From the NCBI RefSeq assembly GCF_001898575.1, contig NZ_MKUD01000003.1, positions 1 through 64,000 of the forward strand: a DNA stretch of 64,000 nucleotides, given 5' to 3'. Positions 1 to 8,874 of the stretch are shown in pieces; position 1 is the first letter of the stretch; the number at the start of each line of letters is the position of its first letter. Source of the stretch: Spirosoma sp. 48-14 (GTDB taxonomy: Bacteria; Bacteroidota; Bacteroidia; Cytophagales; Spirosomataceae). Below the pieces are notes generated by a model. It had not been told where the DNA came from, ran no database searches, and saw only the letters and a list, made by a program, of their open reading frames with translations. The position numbers and the translations under genes are program-made.

Positions 1-83
1 TAAGTGTGGCCGATGACAGTGGGGGCACCTATGATGTGAACCGGCTCAACAACATCTACGCCCGAATCATCAACGGAATCTGA
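1..83 (+). CDS. 3' end of a large secreted protein (partial)
   Basis: Only the last 26 codons are in the window. Read from base 3 they end in NNIYARIINGI and a TGA stop. The large secreted protein at 13043-16588 ends in NNVYARILNGL, and the residues before it also match (VADDSGGTYD against VANDSSGQYD). This is therefore the C-terminus of a paralogue of that protein. Nothing can be said of its other domains. The shared terminal block may be a sorting or anchoring tail, but it does not look like a classical type IX secretion C-terminal domain. Confidence 0.8.
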   Translation, partial: SVADDSGGTYDVNRLNNIYARIINGI

Positions 84-386
84 GCCATCTGCAATCCTTA
101 AAACGCAGCGTAGGAGCCCTATTGAAGCTCCTACGCTGCGTTTTAAGGATTGCTTACCGATTGTTTGGTCATACGCCGGGTTGGGCAGAAGCGCTACCAC
201 GCTGCAATCGGTTGTGCACAGTCTATCGGCCGGTTGTGAAGACAGAGGTACGCCGGGTCGGGCGGATTACTGTCGTCTCCATCCCCAGCAAGCGCGAACG
301 CTGTGCGCTGAAAATTGTACGGATTTGTCGTGTCGTTGTCATTGTCTTTGTTGTTTTTGGTTTTTAGTGGAAGGTAAACTAATTGA
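84..386. other. Intergenic region without a recognised gene
   Basis: Apart from the hairpin at 91-153 I see no convincing gene. Short open frames here have no recognisable domain. A 15-base motif beginning TACGCCGGGT occurs at 172-186 and again, with one change, at 249-263. The sequence becomes T-rich towards 386. Confidence 0.5.
91..153 (+). terminator. 27-bp perfect hairpin after the partial gene
   Basis: Bases 91-117 and 127-153 are perfect reverse complements around a 9-nt loop, starting 7 bases after the stop codon. There is no T-run. It probably acts as a transcription end or an RNA-protecting 3' hairpin. Confidence 0.7.
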
Positions 387-1142
387 TTAAAATTTAGCGG
401 TTAGCCCCAATTTCACGGCCGAAACGCCATAACCCACTTCGGCAAAGGCGCCAACTTTAGGGCTGAACATAAAGCGTGAACCCAGGTGTAGCCCTACCCA
501 GACGCCACTGTTATAGCCACCCGAGTAGTAATAGTAATCGGAGTAGCCCGAACCGGCATACCGGAATCCCAGCGATGCACCAATATATGGATCGAAGCTG
601 TTCGATTGCACGTTCAGTGCTTCGCCCAGGTGATACGACCCACGGGCACCGAAATAAATGAAGTTATACCCGCTGGAGTAATAATAATTGTAGTGGTAGT
701 AATCGATAGAGCCGCCAACCGAAAAGTTGTTTTTCACATCGGCTTCCACTGATACACCCACCGGGAACCCACCTCCGTAGTACGTTGCCAGACCCAGGCC
801 CAGGTTCACATACACATTCTTGTGTCCACGTGAATACGTCGTGCGAGGCCGCGCCGGGGCTGAGTGCGCTACGGGTTGCGGGCGCGTTTCGGCCGGGCGA
901 GCTACCGGCGTTTCCTGAGCAGGCGCAGTAGTCTGAGCCTGTGTCGGCTGTTGCTGAGGGCGTGCCGTTGCCGGAGCAGCGGCTGGTCGGGTAGTTGTGC
1001 TGGTTGCTGGGCGACTAGCCGATGAATAAGGCCGGGCGGCTGGTTTAGCTGCGGTGCGACGAACCGGCTGCTGAGCCAGTACCGAAGAAGCCGAAAGAAA
1101 AATAGCCACGGCCAGGGCAGTCAATTGAGTAGTCGTTTTCAT
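387..1142 (-). CDS. Secreted outer-membrane beta-barrel protein with Ala/Pro/Thr-rich linker
   Basis: 251 residues. An N-terminal signal peptide ends at about residue 23 (SSVLAQ). Residues 25-105 are a low-complexity stretch of Ala, Pro, Thr and Gln. From about residue 108 alternating aromatic and glycine-rich strands (VYVNLGLGLATYYGGG, YIGASLGFRYAGS, VWVGLHLGSRFMF, AFAEVGYG) run to a C-terminal Phe, as expected for a small eight-stranded OmpX-type barrel. It is probably inserted in the outer membrane with the linker in the periplasm. The substrate or partner is unknown. It stands alone, convergent with the partial gene to its left. The linker could instead contact the cell wall, but no OmpA-like domain is present. 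Confidence 0.7.
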   Translation of the reverse strand: MKTTTQLTALAVAIFLSASSVLAQQPVRRTAAKPAARPYSSASRPATSTTTRPAAAPATARPQQQPTQAQTTAPAQETPVARPAETRPQPVAHSAPARPRTTYSRGHKNVYVNLGLGLATYYGGGFPVGVSVEADVKNNFSVGGSIDYYHYNYYYSSGYNFIYFGARGSYHLGEALNVQSNSFDPYIGASLGFRYAGSGYSDYYYYSGGYNSGVWVGLHLGSRFMFSPKVGAFAEVGYGVSAVKLGLTAKF

Positions 1143-1179
1143 TAGTCGTTGTTGTTTTTAGTTTTCGTAAGGAACGATA

Positions 1180-1187
1180 CAAACCTA
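1180..1187 (-). promoter_or_regulatory. Possible -7 box TAGGTTTG for the beta-barrel gene
   Basis: On the minus strand the octamer TAGGTTTG fits the Bacteroidetes TAnnTTTG consensus and lies about 40 bases before the ATG at 1142. I found no well-spaced TTG -33 element, so support is limited. Confidence 0.35.
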
Positions 1188-1392
1188 CAACAACCCACCC
1201 CCGGTAGGCCAGAGACCACTGCCTGAACTGAGAAAAGACTCCCCTGAACTGTAACGGACGGTAGTTGAAACAGCAGCCTTACAACCTGAACGATACAGCT
1301 ATTGACTTCCCCATCGGACCGTCTAACTGACCAACCCTACTCGGCATGAACCGCTCACTAGCCGGGTATCAATGAATACAGACTGGTTTTTG

Positions 1393-1400
1393 TATCTTTG
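1393..1400 (+). promoter_or_regulatory. Bacteroidetes-type -7 box TATCTTTG
   Basis: TATCTTTG is an exact match to the TAnnTTTG consensus and ends 31 bases before the ATG at 1432, the usual spacing. It is the best promoter candidate for the histidine kinase gene. Confidence 0.55.
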
Positions 1401-1431
1401 TTTATCCTCTTGAAAACCAACGAGTCAATTA

Positions 1432-2781
1432 ATGACGTACGAAGCCTGGTCTCCGCTCTTTCTGGGCATGGTACTGGCCATGTTGCTGGCCAATTCGGTG
1501 CAATGGTTTATGTACCGGGAACGTATCTATGGTATTTATTCGGTGTATACGCTGATTTGGGCGGTCTACTTCACGATTAACCACTTCTCGTTACCCTACA
1601 ATATTTCCAACTTCTATAAGCTGATTCTCTCCTACTCCGGCTACATCCTTTACCTGGAACTGGCCAAAATCTTTCTGAACCTGAAAGATCGGCCCCGGTT
1701 TCTTCGCTGGGTCATTATTGTGCAGGGGCTGCTGGTCGCCTATTGTGTTGTAAAGACTTATATCTACCTGTTTACGGATTTCTGGCAGACCAAGCTCCAT
1801 ACCATTCTGCTCCAGCCGGTTCGTTTTGCCCTGCTGTCGGTTGGCGCCTACATCGTGTACTCATTTTTCCGGTCAAAAGATGTGGTCGCACGTTTCTTTG
1901 TGGCGGGTACGGCTTCCTTATTAGTCAACCACGCCATTACAACGATCCTGCTGATTCATTCGCCTAACATCAGTGTTGATTTACCATTCTGGCAGCATCC
2001 GGATCTGTTTATCCAGACGGGTGTTGTGCTGGACTTAATCTTTTTCTCGCTGGGCATTTCATATCGACACCGACGGGAAGCCGTCAACAAAGCCGTTGTA
2101 GAGAAGGAACTGGAACGCGAACGGGAGCAGCATCATCGCGAATTTCTGGAGGCCGACCTGGCTTTACAGAAAATGCAGCAGGAAAAGACCGAGATGCAAA
2201 TGCGGGCTTTGCAGAGTCAGATTAATCCGCACTTCCTGTTCAACGGCCTTAATACCCTATCGTCGCTAATCGATGAGAATCCGGGCCAGGCGGGCGAATT
2301 TGTCGATGAGCTATCGAAGGTGTACCGCTATTTGTTACGGAGTAACGACGCAGAACTGACCACTCTGGGTGTTGAGTTGAGTTTTATCAGCTCGTACTTC
2401 CACCTGCTCAAAACGCGGTTTGGTAGCTCGGTTCGTTTAGACGTCGATGTTAACGAAAGCTACAAAGACTCCTTACTCCCTCCTCTGACGCTCCAGCTAC
2501 TGGTCGAAAACGCGGTCAAGCATAACGTTGTGCTTCGCCAAACGCCACTCCATATCCGTATCCGAACAACCACAGAACAGCAATTAGTCGTCGAAAACAC
2601 CCTGCAACGGAAAACAATCCGGGTCGAATCGAACGGTGTGGGGCTGTCGAATATTGCCGATAAATACAAGCTGTTAAATCAGCCCGCACCACGCATTGAG
2701 GAACAGAACGGCTGGTTTCAAGTCACTCTCCCCTTGTTGATGCCGCAATCCGTTATGGCCAATATCGCCACGGAATTGTAA
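1432..2781 (+). CDS. LytS/YehU-type membrane sensor histidine kinase
   Basis: 449 residues. About seven hydrophobic helices fill residues 5-215, resembling a 7TM sensing module. A charged coiled coil follows at about 218-255, then a His_kinase (PF06580-type) core. The phospho-acceptor is His267 in QINPHFLFN. The N box reads LLVENAVKHN, and a G-box-like NGVGLSNI lies near the C-terminus. The family autophosphorylates and passes phosphate to a LytTR-type response regulator, often encoded next door. No such regulator is adjacent here, so the partner must be elsewhere. The ATG at 1432 was chosen because it opens directly into the first membrane helix and is preceded by a promoter box. Confidence 0.88.
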   Translation: MTYEAWSPLFLGMVLAMLLANSVQWFMYRERIYGIYSVYTLIWAVYFTINHFSLPYNISNFYKLILSYSGYILYLELAKIFLNLKDRPRFLRWVIIVQGLLVAYCVVKTYIYLFTDFWQTKLHTILLQPVRFALLSVGAYIVYSFFRSKDVVARFFVAGTASLLVNHAITTILLIHSPNISVDLPFWQHPDLFIQTGVVLDLIFFSLGISYRHRREAVNKAVVEKELEREREQHHREFLEADLALQKMQQEKTEMQMRALQSQINPHFLFNGLNTLSSLIDENPGQAGEFVDELSKVYRYLLRSNDAELTTLGVELSFISSYFHLLKTRFGSSVRLDVDVNESYKDSLLPPLTLQLLVENAVKHNVVLRQTPLHIRIRTTTEQQLVVENTLQRKTIRVESNGVGLSNIADKYKLLNQPAPRIEEQNGWFQVTLPLLMPQSVMANIATEL

Positions 2782-2784
2782 CAA

Positions 2785-2817
2785 AAAAAACCTGCGCGCA
2801 AAGGCCCGCAGGTTTTT
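2785..2817 (+). terminator. Intrinsic terminator after the histidine kinase
   Basis: CCTGCG (2791-2796) pairs with CGCAGG (2807-2812), flanked by an A-run on the left and T5 on the right. It could work in both directions, but it best fits the end of the kinase gene at 2781. Confidence 0.8.
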
Positions 2818-2910
2818 ATTAGACAGCTAAAGGTGTACTGCCAAAGCAGTTACTCAAGTAAAAGTACGCAATTTTTCTGGCACTGCCAAAGAATCGTCGG
2901 CTCCGTACAG

Positions 2911-3891
2911 TTACTTCTTCACAAACTCACGATGATAAGCCGCCCGGTACAACTCCTCTTCGGGAAGGCTCTTGAAATAGTCGTAGGTAATGCGTAACCC
3001 TTCAGCTCGTGATACTTTTGGCTCCCAACCCAGAATGGCCTTTGCCTTGGTTATATCGGGCTGGCGCTGCTTCGGATCGTCCTTAGGCAGATCTTTAAAA
3101 ATCAGTCGCTGGCTCGTTCCGGTTAATTTGATAATTTCCTCACCGAATTCCTTGATGGTAATTTCGGATGGGTTTCCGATGTTGACCGGGTAAGCATAAT
3201 CGCTCAGCAACAACCGATAGATTCCTTCGACCAGATCGTCAACGTAGCAGAATGAACGTGTCTGACTACCATCGCCAAAAACGGTCAGGTCTTCACCCCG
3301 CAGTGCCTGCCCAATGAATGCAGGCAACACCCGGCCGTCGTTCAGGCGCATACGCGGACCATAGGTATTGAAAATCCGAACGATACGGGTTTCCAGTCCG
3401 TGGTAGGTATGGTACGCCATGGTCATGGCTTCCTGAAACCGCTTCGCTTCGTCGTACACACCCCGAGGCCCCACTGGGTTAACATTACCCCAGTACTCTT
3501 CATTCTGAGGGTGAACGGTTGGATCGCCGTACACTTCCGATGTAGACGCTATCAGCACCCGGGCGTTTTTAACCCGCGCCAACCCCAAACAGTTATGAAT
3601 CCCCAGCGACCCAACTTTCAGTGTCTGGATGGGGATTTTAAGATAATCGATAGGGCTGGCTGGTGAAGCAAAGTGCAGAATGTAATCCAGTTGACCCGGC
3701 ACATGGATAAACTTGGATACATCGTGGTGATAAAACTCAAAATTGGGCAGGTGGAATAAATGCTCGATGTTGCGGATGTCCCCGGTGATGAGGTTATCCA
3801 TGGCAATCACATGATAGCCTTCCTTAATAAACCGATCGCAAAGGTGCGATCCGAGAAATCCGGCCCCGCCGGTGATCAGTACACGCTTCAT
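2911..3891 (-). CDS. uxs: UDP-glucuronate decarboxylase (UDP-xylose synthase)
   Basis: 326 residues from the ATG at 3891. Upstream in-frame codons to 3969 would add 26 residues unlike the family, while [17 protein letters not shown] is the standard start. It is an extended short-chain dehydrogenase with the NAD-binding [10 protein letters not shown] motif, a STSEVYGDP active-site Ser/Thr segment and the YDEAKR (YxxxK) catalytic pair. The enzyme converts UDP-glucuronate to UDP-xylose in the cytoplasm, with NAD recycled within the active site. The neighbouring UDP-glucose dehydrogenase on the same strand supplies its substrate, so the pair makes a precursor for capsule, exopolysaccharide or lipopolysaccharide. 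A dTDP- or UDP-sugar epimerase is the alternative, but the sequence pattern favours the decarboxylase. Confidence 0.88.
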   Translation of the reverse strand: MKRVLITGGAGFLGSHLCDRFIKEGYHVIAMDNLITGDIRNIEHLFHLPNFEFYHHDVSKFIHVPGQLDYILHFASPASPIDYLKIPIQTLKVGSLGIHNCLGLARVKNARVLIASTSEVYGDPTVHPQNEEYWGNVNPVGPRGVYDEAKRFQEAMTMAYHTYHGLETRIVRIFNTYGPRMRLNDGRVLPAFIGQALRGEDLTVFGDGSQTRSFCYVDDLVEGIYRLLLSDYAYPVNIGNPSEITIKEFGEEIIKLTGTSQRLIFKDLPKDDPKQRQPDITKAKAILGWEPKVSRAEGLRITYDYFKSLPEEELYRAAYHREFVKK

Positions 3892-4135
3892 TAAAGTCTG
3901 GTTTGTGAAATGAGTGGATAGACCCATACCTGTCGATTGCTCTACAGACACCGATTTACCTGCACACAACTACTTTAAACTCGTATTATAAAAAATTAAA
4001 GAAAGTAAAACTTAAATACTCCAATCGATACCCAGCAACAGAGGGATCAATCAAAGTTGACACAAAAATAGAATACATCGCATACGATTGAGTAAGAATA
4101 CGTCCGTATGCGATGTATAATTAGCTAAATAGCCG

Positions 4136-5467
4136 TTAAACCTTCTGCTCGACGGGTGCTAAAATCGGTTCACGCCCTACGGAATAGTACGTATAATTCT
4201 GCTCCCGAATCTGATCGAGTTCATATACGTTACGACCGTCGAAAATGACTCTGTTTTTCAGCAGCAAATTCATCTTCTCGAAATCGGGCGTACGGAACAA
4301 CGGCCATTCGGTAATAATCACCAGGGCATCAGCATCGTCGAGGGCAGCGTATTGCGTGTGGGCATAGGTAACCGCATTACCAATCTGCTCACGAACATTA
4401 TCCATTGCCTCAGGATCATACACCGTCACTTTGGCACCAGCATCCAGCAACGCCCGGATGTTATCCAGCGCAGGAGCTTCCCGAATATCGTCGGTATACG
4501 GTTTAAACGCCAGCCCCCAGACCGCAATGGTTTTGCCCTTCAAATCGCCACCGAAGTGATTCAGGATGATTGGCATTAGCTTCGTTTTCTGCTGGTAGTT
4601 CACCTCCATAACCGATTTCAATACCTTGAAATCATAGTCGAAATCCTTGGCTGTTTTGGCCAGTGCCTGCACATCTTTAGGGAAGCAGCTACCCCCATAA
4701 CCGATACCGGCAAACAGGAATCGCTTTCCAATCCGGCTGTCGGTACCAATTCCCCGGCGAATATCATCGACGTTTGCCCCCGCACGTTCGCACAGGTTCG
4801 CGATTTCGTTCATGAAGGTAATTTTCGTGGCCAGGAATGCGTTGGCGGCATATTTGGTCATTTCGGCCGACCGCTCGTCCATGAAAATAACGGGGTTGCC
4901 CTGACGCACCAATGGCGCATACAGTTTGTTCATGACCGCTTTGGCTCGCTCCGATTTGGTACCAATCACCACCCGATCGGGCTTCATAAAATCTTCGACG
5001 GCCACCCCTTCCCGCAGGAATTCGGGGTTCGAAACGACATCAAAATCAACCTTGGCGTTATCAGCAATGTGGGCGTATACTTTCTCAGCCGTTCCGACCG
5101 GAACCGTACTCTTATCGACAATAACAGCATATTGACTCAGGATCGGCCCTAAGTCGCTGGCTACTTTCAGAATATACTTCAGATCGGCGGAACCATCTTC
5201 GCCCGGTGGGGTTGGCAGGGCCAGGAAGATAACTTCAGCCCCTTTGATCCCTTCTTCCAGGTCAGTCGTGAACGACAAGCGTCCCTCCTCAACATTGCGG
5301 TGGAACAATGTTTCGAGACCTGGCTCATAAATGGGGACAATCCCGTTATTCAGTTTCTCAACTTTTCTGCTATCAATGTCAACACACGTAACCTGATTGC
5401 CCGTTTCGGCAAAACATGTTCCAGTAACAAGACCTACGTATCCGGTTCCTACAACGGCTAATTTCAT
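4136..5467 (-). CDS. ugd: UDP-glucose 6-dehydrogenase
   Basis: 443 residues, the normal family length. The N-terminal Rossmann motif is AVVGTGYVGL at residues 4-13. Catalytic Cys261 sits in GYGGSCFPKDV, and the C-terminal UDP-binding domain contains WGLAFKPYTDDIREAP. It oxidises UDP-glucose to UDP-glucuronate with two NAD+. The decarboxylase gene lies 244 bases downstream on the same strand, and both together lead to UDP-xylose. The gap between them is AT-rich, so the second gene may also have its own promoter. Confidence 0.95.
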   Translation of the reverse strand: MKLAVVGTGYVGLVTGTCFAETGNQVTCVDIDSRKVEKLNNGIVPIYEPGLETLFHRNVEEGRLSFTTDLEEGIKGAEVIFLALPTPPGEDGSADLKYILKVASDLGPILSQYAVIVDKSTVPVGTAEKVYAHIADNAKVDFDVVSNPEFLREGVAVEDFMKPDRVVIGTKSERAKAVMNKLYAPLVRQGNPVIFMDERSAEMTKYAANAFLATKITFMNEIANLCERAGANVDDIRRGIGTDSRIGKRFLFAGIGYGGSCFPKDVQALAKTAKDFDYDFKVLKSVMEVNYQQKTKLMPIILNHFGGDLKGKTIAVWGLAFKPYTDDIREAPALDNIRALLDAGAKVTVYDPEAMDNVREQIGNAVTYAHTQYAALDDADALVIITEWPLFRTPDFEKMNLLLKNRVIFDGRNVYELDQIREQNYTYYSVGREPILAPVEQKV

Positions 5468-5830
5468 AAATATAGTTAGCTAATTTTTTTACAAGATTTT
5501 ATAGACGTTTTGTTGATGTCCGTTGTCACAAAAATAGGAGTTTTTCAATAACTACCTCTATTCTTCACCCAATAGTGATTAATCGGCAAATTAGCTCACC
5601 AAAATAACTCATCGCTTAAAACCTCGTTTTTTGAATTGTCAATTTGACACGATAAAAAAATAAAAAGTATCTTTTAGTTTATTAAAAACATATACAGTAA
5701 ATATAAATAATATAAAATGATTACAAATATTCATATAAGTAACAAATAATACTATTCTAAAAAAGGCTTGTGTTTGTACCATATTATCCCTAAATTTCTA
5801 CTTAATCGCTTCATCTGGCGGCTTTTTTTT
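5468..5830. promoter_or_regulatory. AT-rich divergent promoter region
   Basis: This 363-base region separates ugd (minus) from the acyl-CoA dehydrogenase gene (plus). It is strongly AT-rich. On the minus strand the octamer TATTTTTG (5529-5536) fits TAnnTTTG, about 60 bases before ugd. I saw no coding potential and no clear plus-strand consensus. Confidence 0.45.
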
Positions 5831-6970
5831 ATGACGAACGAAATTGTAGAAAATCAAGAATTAATATCCCAGTCCATTCGCGAACTGTGTGAACGGCTTA
5901 TCCGTCCACATAGTCGCCAATGGGACGCCGACCAGCATTTCCCATCCAATTTGTTCCATCAATTGGGCGAACAGGGGCTTATGGGAATGCTGGTTCCAGT
6001 TCAGTATGGAGGGTCAGGATTGGGCTATCGCGAATACGTAACGGCTATTGTTGAGCTGTCGCGGGTTGATGGAGCCGTTGGCTTGTCGATGGCTGCTCAC
6101 AATTCGTTATGCACCAATCATATCCTGCTGTTTGGTAACGAGACTCAGAAACAAACTTATCTGCCCCGCCTGGCAACGGGAGAATGGCTGGGTGCCTGGG
6201 GCCTAACCGAGCCCAATACGGGCTCTGATGCGGCCAATATGCGCACCACAGCCACCCAGGATGGCGACCATTGGGTATTGAACGGATCCAAAAACTTTAT
6301 CACCCATGGTAAAAGCAGTGATGTCGCCGTGGTCATAGCTCGCACAGGCCCACCCAATACCCAACATAATGCAACAGCCTTCATTGTAGAACGAGGCACA
6401 GCCGGTTTTTCAGGTGGCCGTAAGGAAGACAAGCTGGGTATGCGCGCTTCCGAAACCGCCGAAATGCTGTTCCAGGATTGCCGCATTCCCGACAGCCAGC
6501 GCTTAGGAGGAGTGGGTGATGGGTTTGTTCAGTCGTTGAAAGTATTGGATGGTGGCCGCATTTCGATAGCAGCTTTAAGCCTGGGTATTGCTACTGGAGC
6601 CTACGAAGCGGCTTTGGCCTATGCTAAAGAGCGGGAACAATTTGGGCAGCCCATCGCTAATTTTCAGGGAATCAGCTTTAAACTGGCCGATATGGCAACC
6701 GACATCGAAGCGGCTAAATTACTCACCTATCAGGCTGCCGATTTGAAAGACACTGGCAAACCTGTTACAAAAGAGTCGGCCATGGCGAAGTTATTTGCGT
6801 CGGAAACGGCCGTCCGGGTAGCCAACGAAGCCGTGCAGATCTTTGGTGGGTATGGTTATACAAAAGATTTTCCGGTCGAGAAATTTTACCGGGATGCCAA
6901 ACTATGTACCATCGGCGAAGGCACCAGCGAAATACAAAAAATAGTGATTTCGAGGCAAATTCTGAAATAG
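5831..6970 (+). CDS. Acyl-CoA dehydrogenase
   Basis: 379 residues from the ATG at 5831. An upstream in-frame ATG at 5768 would add 21 hydrophobic residues not found in the family. Signature segments are WGLTEPNTGSDAANM at the FAD/substrate site, and the C-terminal YRDAKLCTIGEGTSEIQ, in which Glu363 of the EGTSEIQ motif is the expected catalytic base as in short- and medium-chain enzymes. It is a cytoplasmic FAD enzyme that makes trans-2-enoyl-CoA and passes electrons to electron-transfer flavoprotein. No fatty-acid or ETF genes are adjacent. Chain-length preference cannot be read from the sequence. Confidence 0.93.
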   Translation: MTNEIVENQELISQSIRELCERLIRPHSRQWDADQHFPSNLFHQLGEQGLMGMLVPVQYGGSGLGYREYVTAIVELSRVDGAVGLSMAAHNSLCTNHILLFGNETQKQTYLPRLATGEWLGAWGLTEPNTGSDAANMRTTATQDGDHWVLNGSKNFITHGKSSDVAVVIARTGPPNTQHNATAFIVERGTAGFSGGRKEDKLGMRASETAEMLFQDCRIPDSQRLGGVGDGFVQSLKVLDGGRISIAALSLGIATGAYEAALAYAKEREQFGQPIANFQGISFKLADMATDIEAAKLLTYQAADLKDTGKPVTKESAMAKLFASETAVRVANEAVQIFGGYGYTKDFPVEKFYRDAKLCTIGEGTSEIQKIVISRQILK

Positions 6971-6975
6971 ACAAT

Positions 6976-7028
6976 GAAAAAGAGCCGAACGGAGGAAGGC
7001 GTATGCCCTGTCTCTGTCCGGCTCTTTT
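6976..7028. terminator. Bidirectional terminator
   Basis: AAAAAGAGCCG pairs with CGGCTCTTTTCT across a longer loop, between two genes that converge. A-run and T-run flank the stem on opposite sides, so it can serve both. Confidence 0.65.
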
Positions 7029-7046
7029 CTTCTATCTCTCTTCCTC

Positions 7047-7289
7047 CTATACAGTACTGCTTCGGCCTTTAATGAGGGCAGCAATACCCAAAATAATAAC
7101 GGCACCTACAAAGGCAGTCAAAATCTGATCAATAATACCGCCATCGCGGCCAAAAATCCAGCCGCCCACAAATCCTCCGGCTATACCCAGTAGAATTTCA
7201 GCGAATAAGGAAAACGAAAACCGTCTGAACACGAGGTCGGCCAGCCAACCGGCTACGGCACCAACTAAAATTGACACTAAGATTCCCAT
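7047..7289 (-). CDS. GlsB/YeaQ/YmgE-family small membrane protein
   Basis: 80 residues from the ATG at 7289 (MGILVSILVGAVAGWLADL). The three hydrophobic segments are rich in small residues with a repeated G-x-x-G pattern (GIAGGFVGGWIFG). This is the pattern of the transglycosylase-associated family, which are stress-linked inner-membrane proteins of unknown mechanism. The earlier in-frame start at 7349 adds 20 residues that do not fit the family. It could be co-transcribed with the laccase-domain gene 82 bases upstream. Confidence 0.82.
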   Translation of the reverse strand: MGILVSILVGAVAGWLADLVFRRFSFSLFAEILLGIAGGFVGGWIFGRDGGIIDQILTAFVGAVIILGIAALIKGRSSTV

Positions 7290-7370
7290 GACTTTTATCG
7301 TTGAGTGAACACTAGTAATTTGTACTAAAACAGCTATATAACTAGGCACTCAATGATTTGTTCATGTTGT

Positions 7371-8141
7371 TTATAGTTTTATCCCGATTACGGCCAGCAT
7401 CCGGCCGGTGTTGCCGTTTTCGACGCGGTAGGAAAAATAGTCGTTATTGTTGATAGCGGTTGAAAACGGAGAAATCTCGATCTGGGCTACAGGAATACCA
7501 AACTTGATTAACAGTTGCGCGTTGGCCTTTTTCAGATCGATAAAGTATTTCCCCGTTGTCTCATCCTCGCGCTTAAAGGCTGGTTCAAACTGATTGGCTA
7601 CTTCGGGGCCGACTTCAAAGGAGCATTCATCGATGCAGGTTCCAATATAGGCAAAACAATCGCCCCCCCTGCTACCAAACTCCGTCTGCATTCGTGCCAG
7701 CGTTTTCGTTACGATCTGCCCGGCCGTTCCGCGCCAGCCCGCATGAATAGCCGCTACAGCCTGCTGTTTGGCGTCGTAAATCAGGATGGGTACACAGTCG
7801 GCGACCGTAACGCCAACCAGTATGCCCGGCTTATTGGTGATCAGCGCATCATAGCCTTCGTATCGCCCTGCTTCATTGGCATTCAACACCTCAGTGCCAT
7901 GTACCTGATACGACGAAGCCAACTGGTCGGCATTGGCATCGATAGCAGCAAAGAAACGGCGTCGATTTTCGTCTACATGGCCAGGCAGATCGGCGGTGTT
8001 AATCCCTAAATTGAGAGAGGCAAACGGAGCCCGACTAACCCCACCATGCCGGGTACTTTCGGCAGCAATGAGATTTTTTACGTCGGCAAATACGGTGGGA
8101 ATACGATAGGAAGTTTCAGAATACGCTACGGATAAAGCCAT
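7371..8141 (-). CDS. pgeF: Laccase-domain purine nucleoside phosphorylase (YfiH/PgeF family)
   Basis: 256 residues, a typical length. The family zinc-site segments are present: SYQVHGTEV, VTVADCVPIL and AIHAGWRGT, followed by the conserved C-x-FEVG. Members are cytoplasmic multi-copper-oxidase-like folds. They have been shown to act as purine nucleoside phosphorylases and adenosine deaminases, although older annotation calls them polyphenol oxidases. E. coli YfiH is also linked to accurate peptidoglycan precursor synthesis. The gene precedes the small membrane-protein gene on the same strand. Confidence 0.9.
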   Translation of the reverse strand: MALSVAYSETSYRIPTVFADVKNLIAAESTRHGGVSRAPFASLNLGINTADLPGHVDENRRRFFAAIDANADQLASSYQVHGTEVLNANEAGRYEGYDALITNKPGILVGVTVADCVPILIYDAKQQAVAAIHAGWRGTAGQIVTKTLARMQTEFGSRGGDCFAYIGTCIDECSFEVGPEVANQFEPAFKREDETTGKYFIDLKKANAQLLIKFGIPVAQIEISPFSTAINNNDYFSYRVENGNTGRMLAVIGIKL

Positions 8142-8287
8142 ATACAGACAGATTGCTCAACAAAGTTGCAAGCAAACGACCAGCAATCCAACTGGGCCAT
8201 TTGCTCAGTCGGCCCTATTTTCTAACCACTCATCCAATTAGGAAACCGCTCCAGTAGTTTGCATTACATAGTACCATCCACAGCATA

Positions 8288-8295
8288 TATCTTTG
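8288..8295 (+). promoter_or_regulatory. Bacteroidetes-type -7 box TATCTTTG
   Basis: TATCTTTG exactly fits TAnnTTTG and lies 58 bases before the ATG at 8354. The nearest TTG upstream (8259-8261) is somewhat farther than the usual spacing. Confidence 0.5.
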
Positions 8296-8353
8296 TTTCA
8301 CCAATCGGGAAGATCCCGACCTGCTTAGAACATAACATAAACAACATACTATA

Positions 8354-8755
8354 ATGAAAACGCTCGTCAAAACCTTCGCTTTAGCTCTTACACTGGGCCT
8401 TGTTTCTACAGTTGCTACGTTTGCCGAAACCAATCCAGGCACCAAAAAAGCGGCTCAGGCTGCTACGTTTAAAACCGGCATTTACACAACGGTCAGTGGT
8501 AAACTGAATATTGCGCTCGATAAAGAAAAAGGCGGCCCGGTTGATATCCGCCTGAAAAGCTCTGATGGCCGTGTTCTGTACAACTACCGTCTGGGCAAAA
8601 AAGAGGAAATTTACCGGACTCAATTAAATCTGACCGATCTGGAAGACGGTGTTTATCAACTGGAAGTGACTAATGGTGTAGAAACCACAACGCAAGCGGT
8701 CAAACTATCAACCCACAAACCGTCTATCGTGAACCGGGTCGTTGCGATACAATAA
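8354..8755 (+). CDS. Small secreted beta-sandwich protein (DUF3244-like)
   Basis: 133 residues with a signal peptide (about 1-24, cleaved near TFAET). The rest is beta-strand rich, with a DIRLKSSDGRVLYNYRLGKK strand pair and a DLEDGVYQLEVTNG turn typical of small secreted Ig-like or DUF3244-type domains. A paralogue at 20432-20806 shares the order V-x-LK-x-x, VLY, GxKE, LxDGxYxLE and an RxxAxQ end. The function is unknown. It is probably periplasmic or surface-exposed and expressed as a single gene. Family assignment rests on pattern similarity only. Confidence 0.7.
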   Translation: MKTLVKTFALALTLGLVSTVATFAETNPGTKKAAQAATFKTGIYTTVSGKLNIALDKEKGGPVDIRLKSSDGRVLYNYRLGKKEEIYRTQLNLTDLEDGVYQLEVTNGVETTTQAVKLSTHKPSIVNRVVAIQ

Positions 8756-8784
8756 CGTTACTCTCAGTCACCAACACCGTAAGT

Positions 8785-8823
8785 AGCCCACATGCGAAGG
8801 AACAATTCCTTCGCATGTGGGCT
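8785..8823. terminator. 18-bp perfect hairpin between convergent genes
   Basis: 8785-8802 and 8806-8823 are perfect reverse complements with a 3-nt loop. No real T-run follows on either side. It separates two convergent genes and probably ends both transcripts. Confidence 0.7.
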
Positions 8824-8874
8824 AAATTTGTTTACCCTGTTTTCTGCCAGAAATTCCCTGACTAGCCTCAATTC

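Noticed and set aside
122..390. Two overlapping plus-strand open frames after the partial gene
   Set aside because: The first begins inside a perfect hairpin, their residues show no domain, and both end in T-rich sequence. They look like chance frames.
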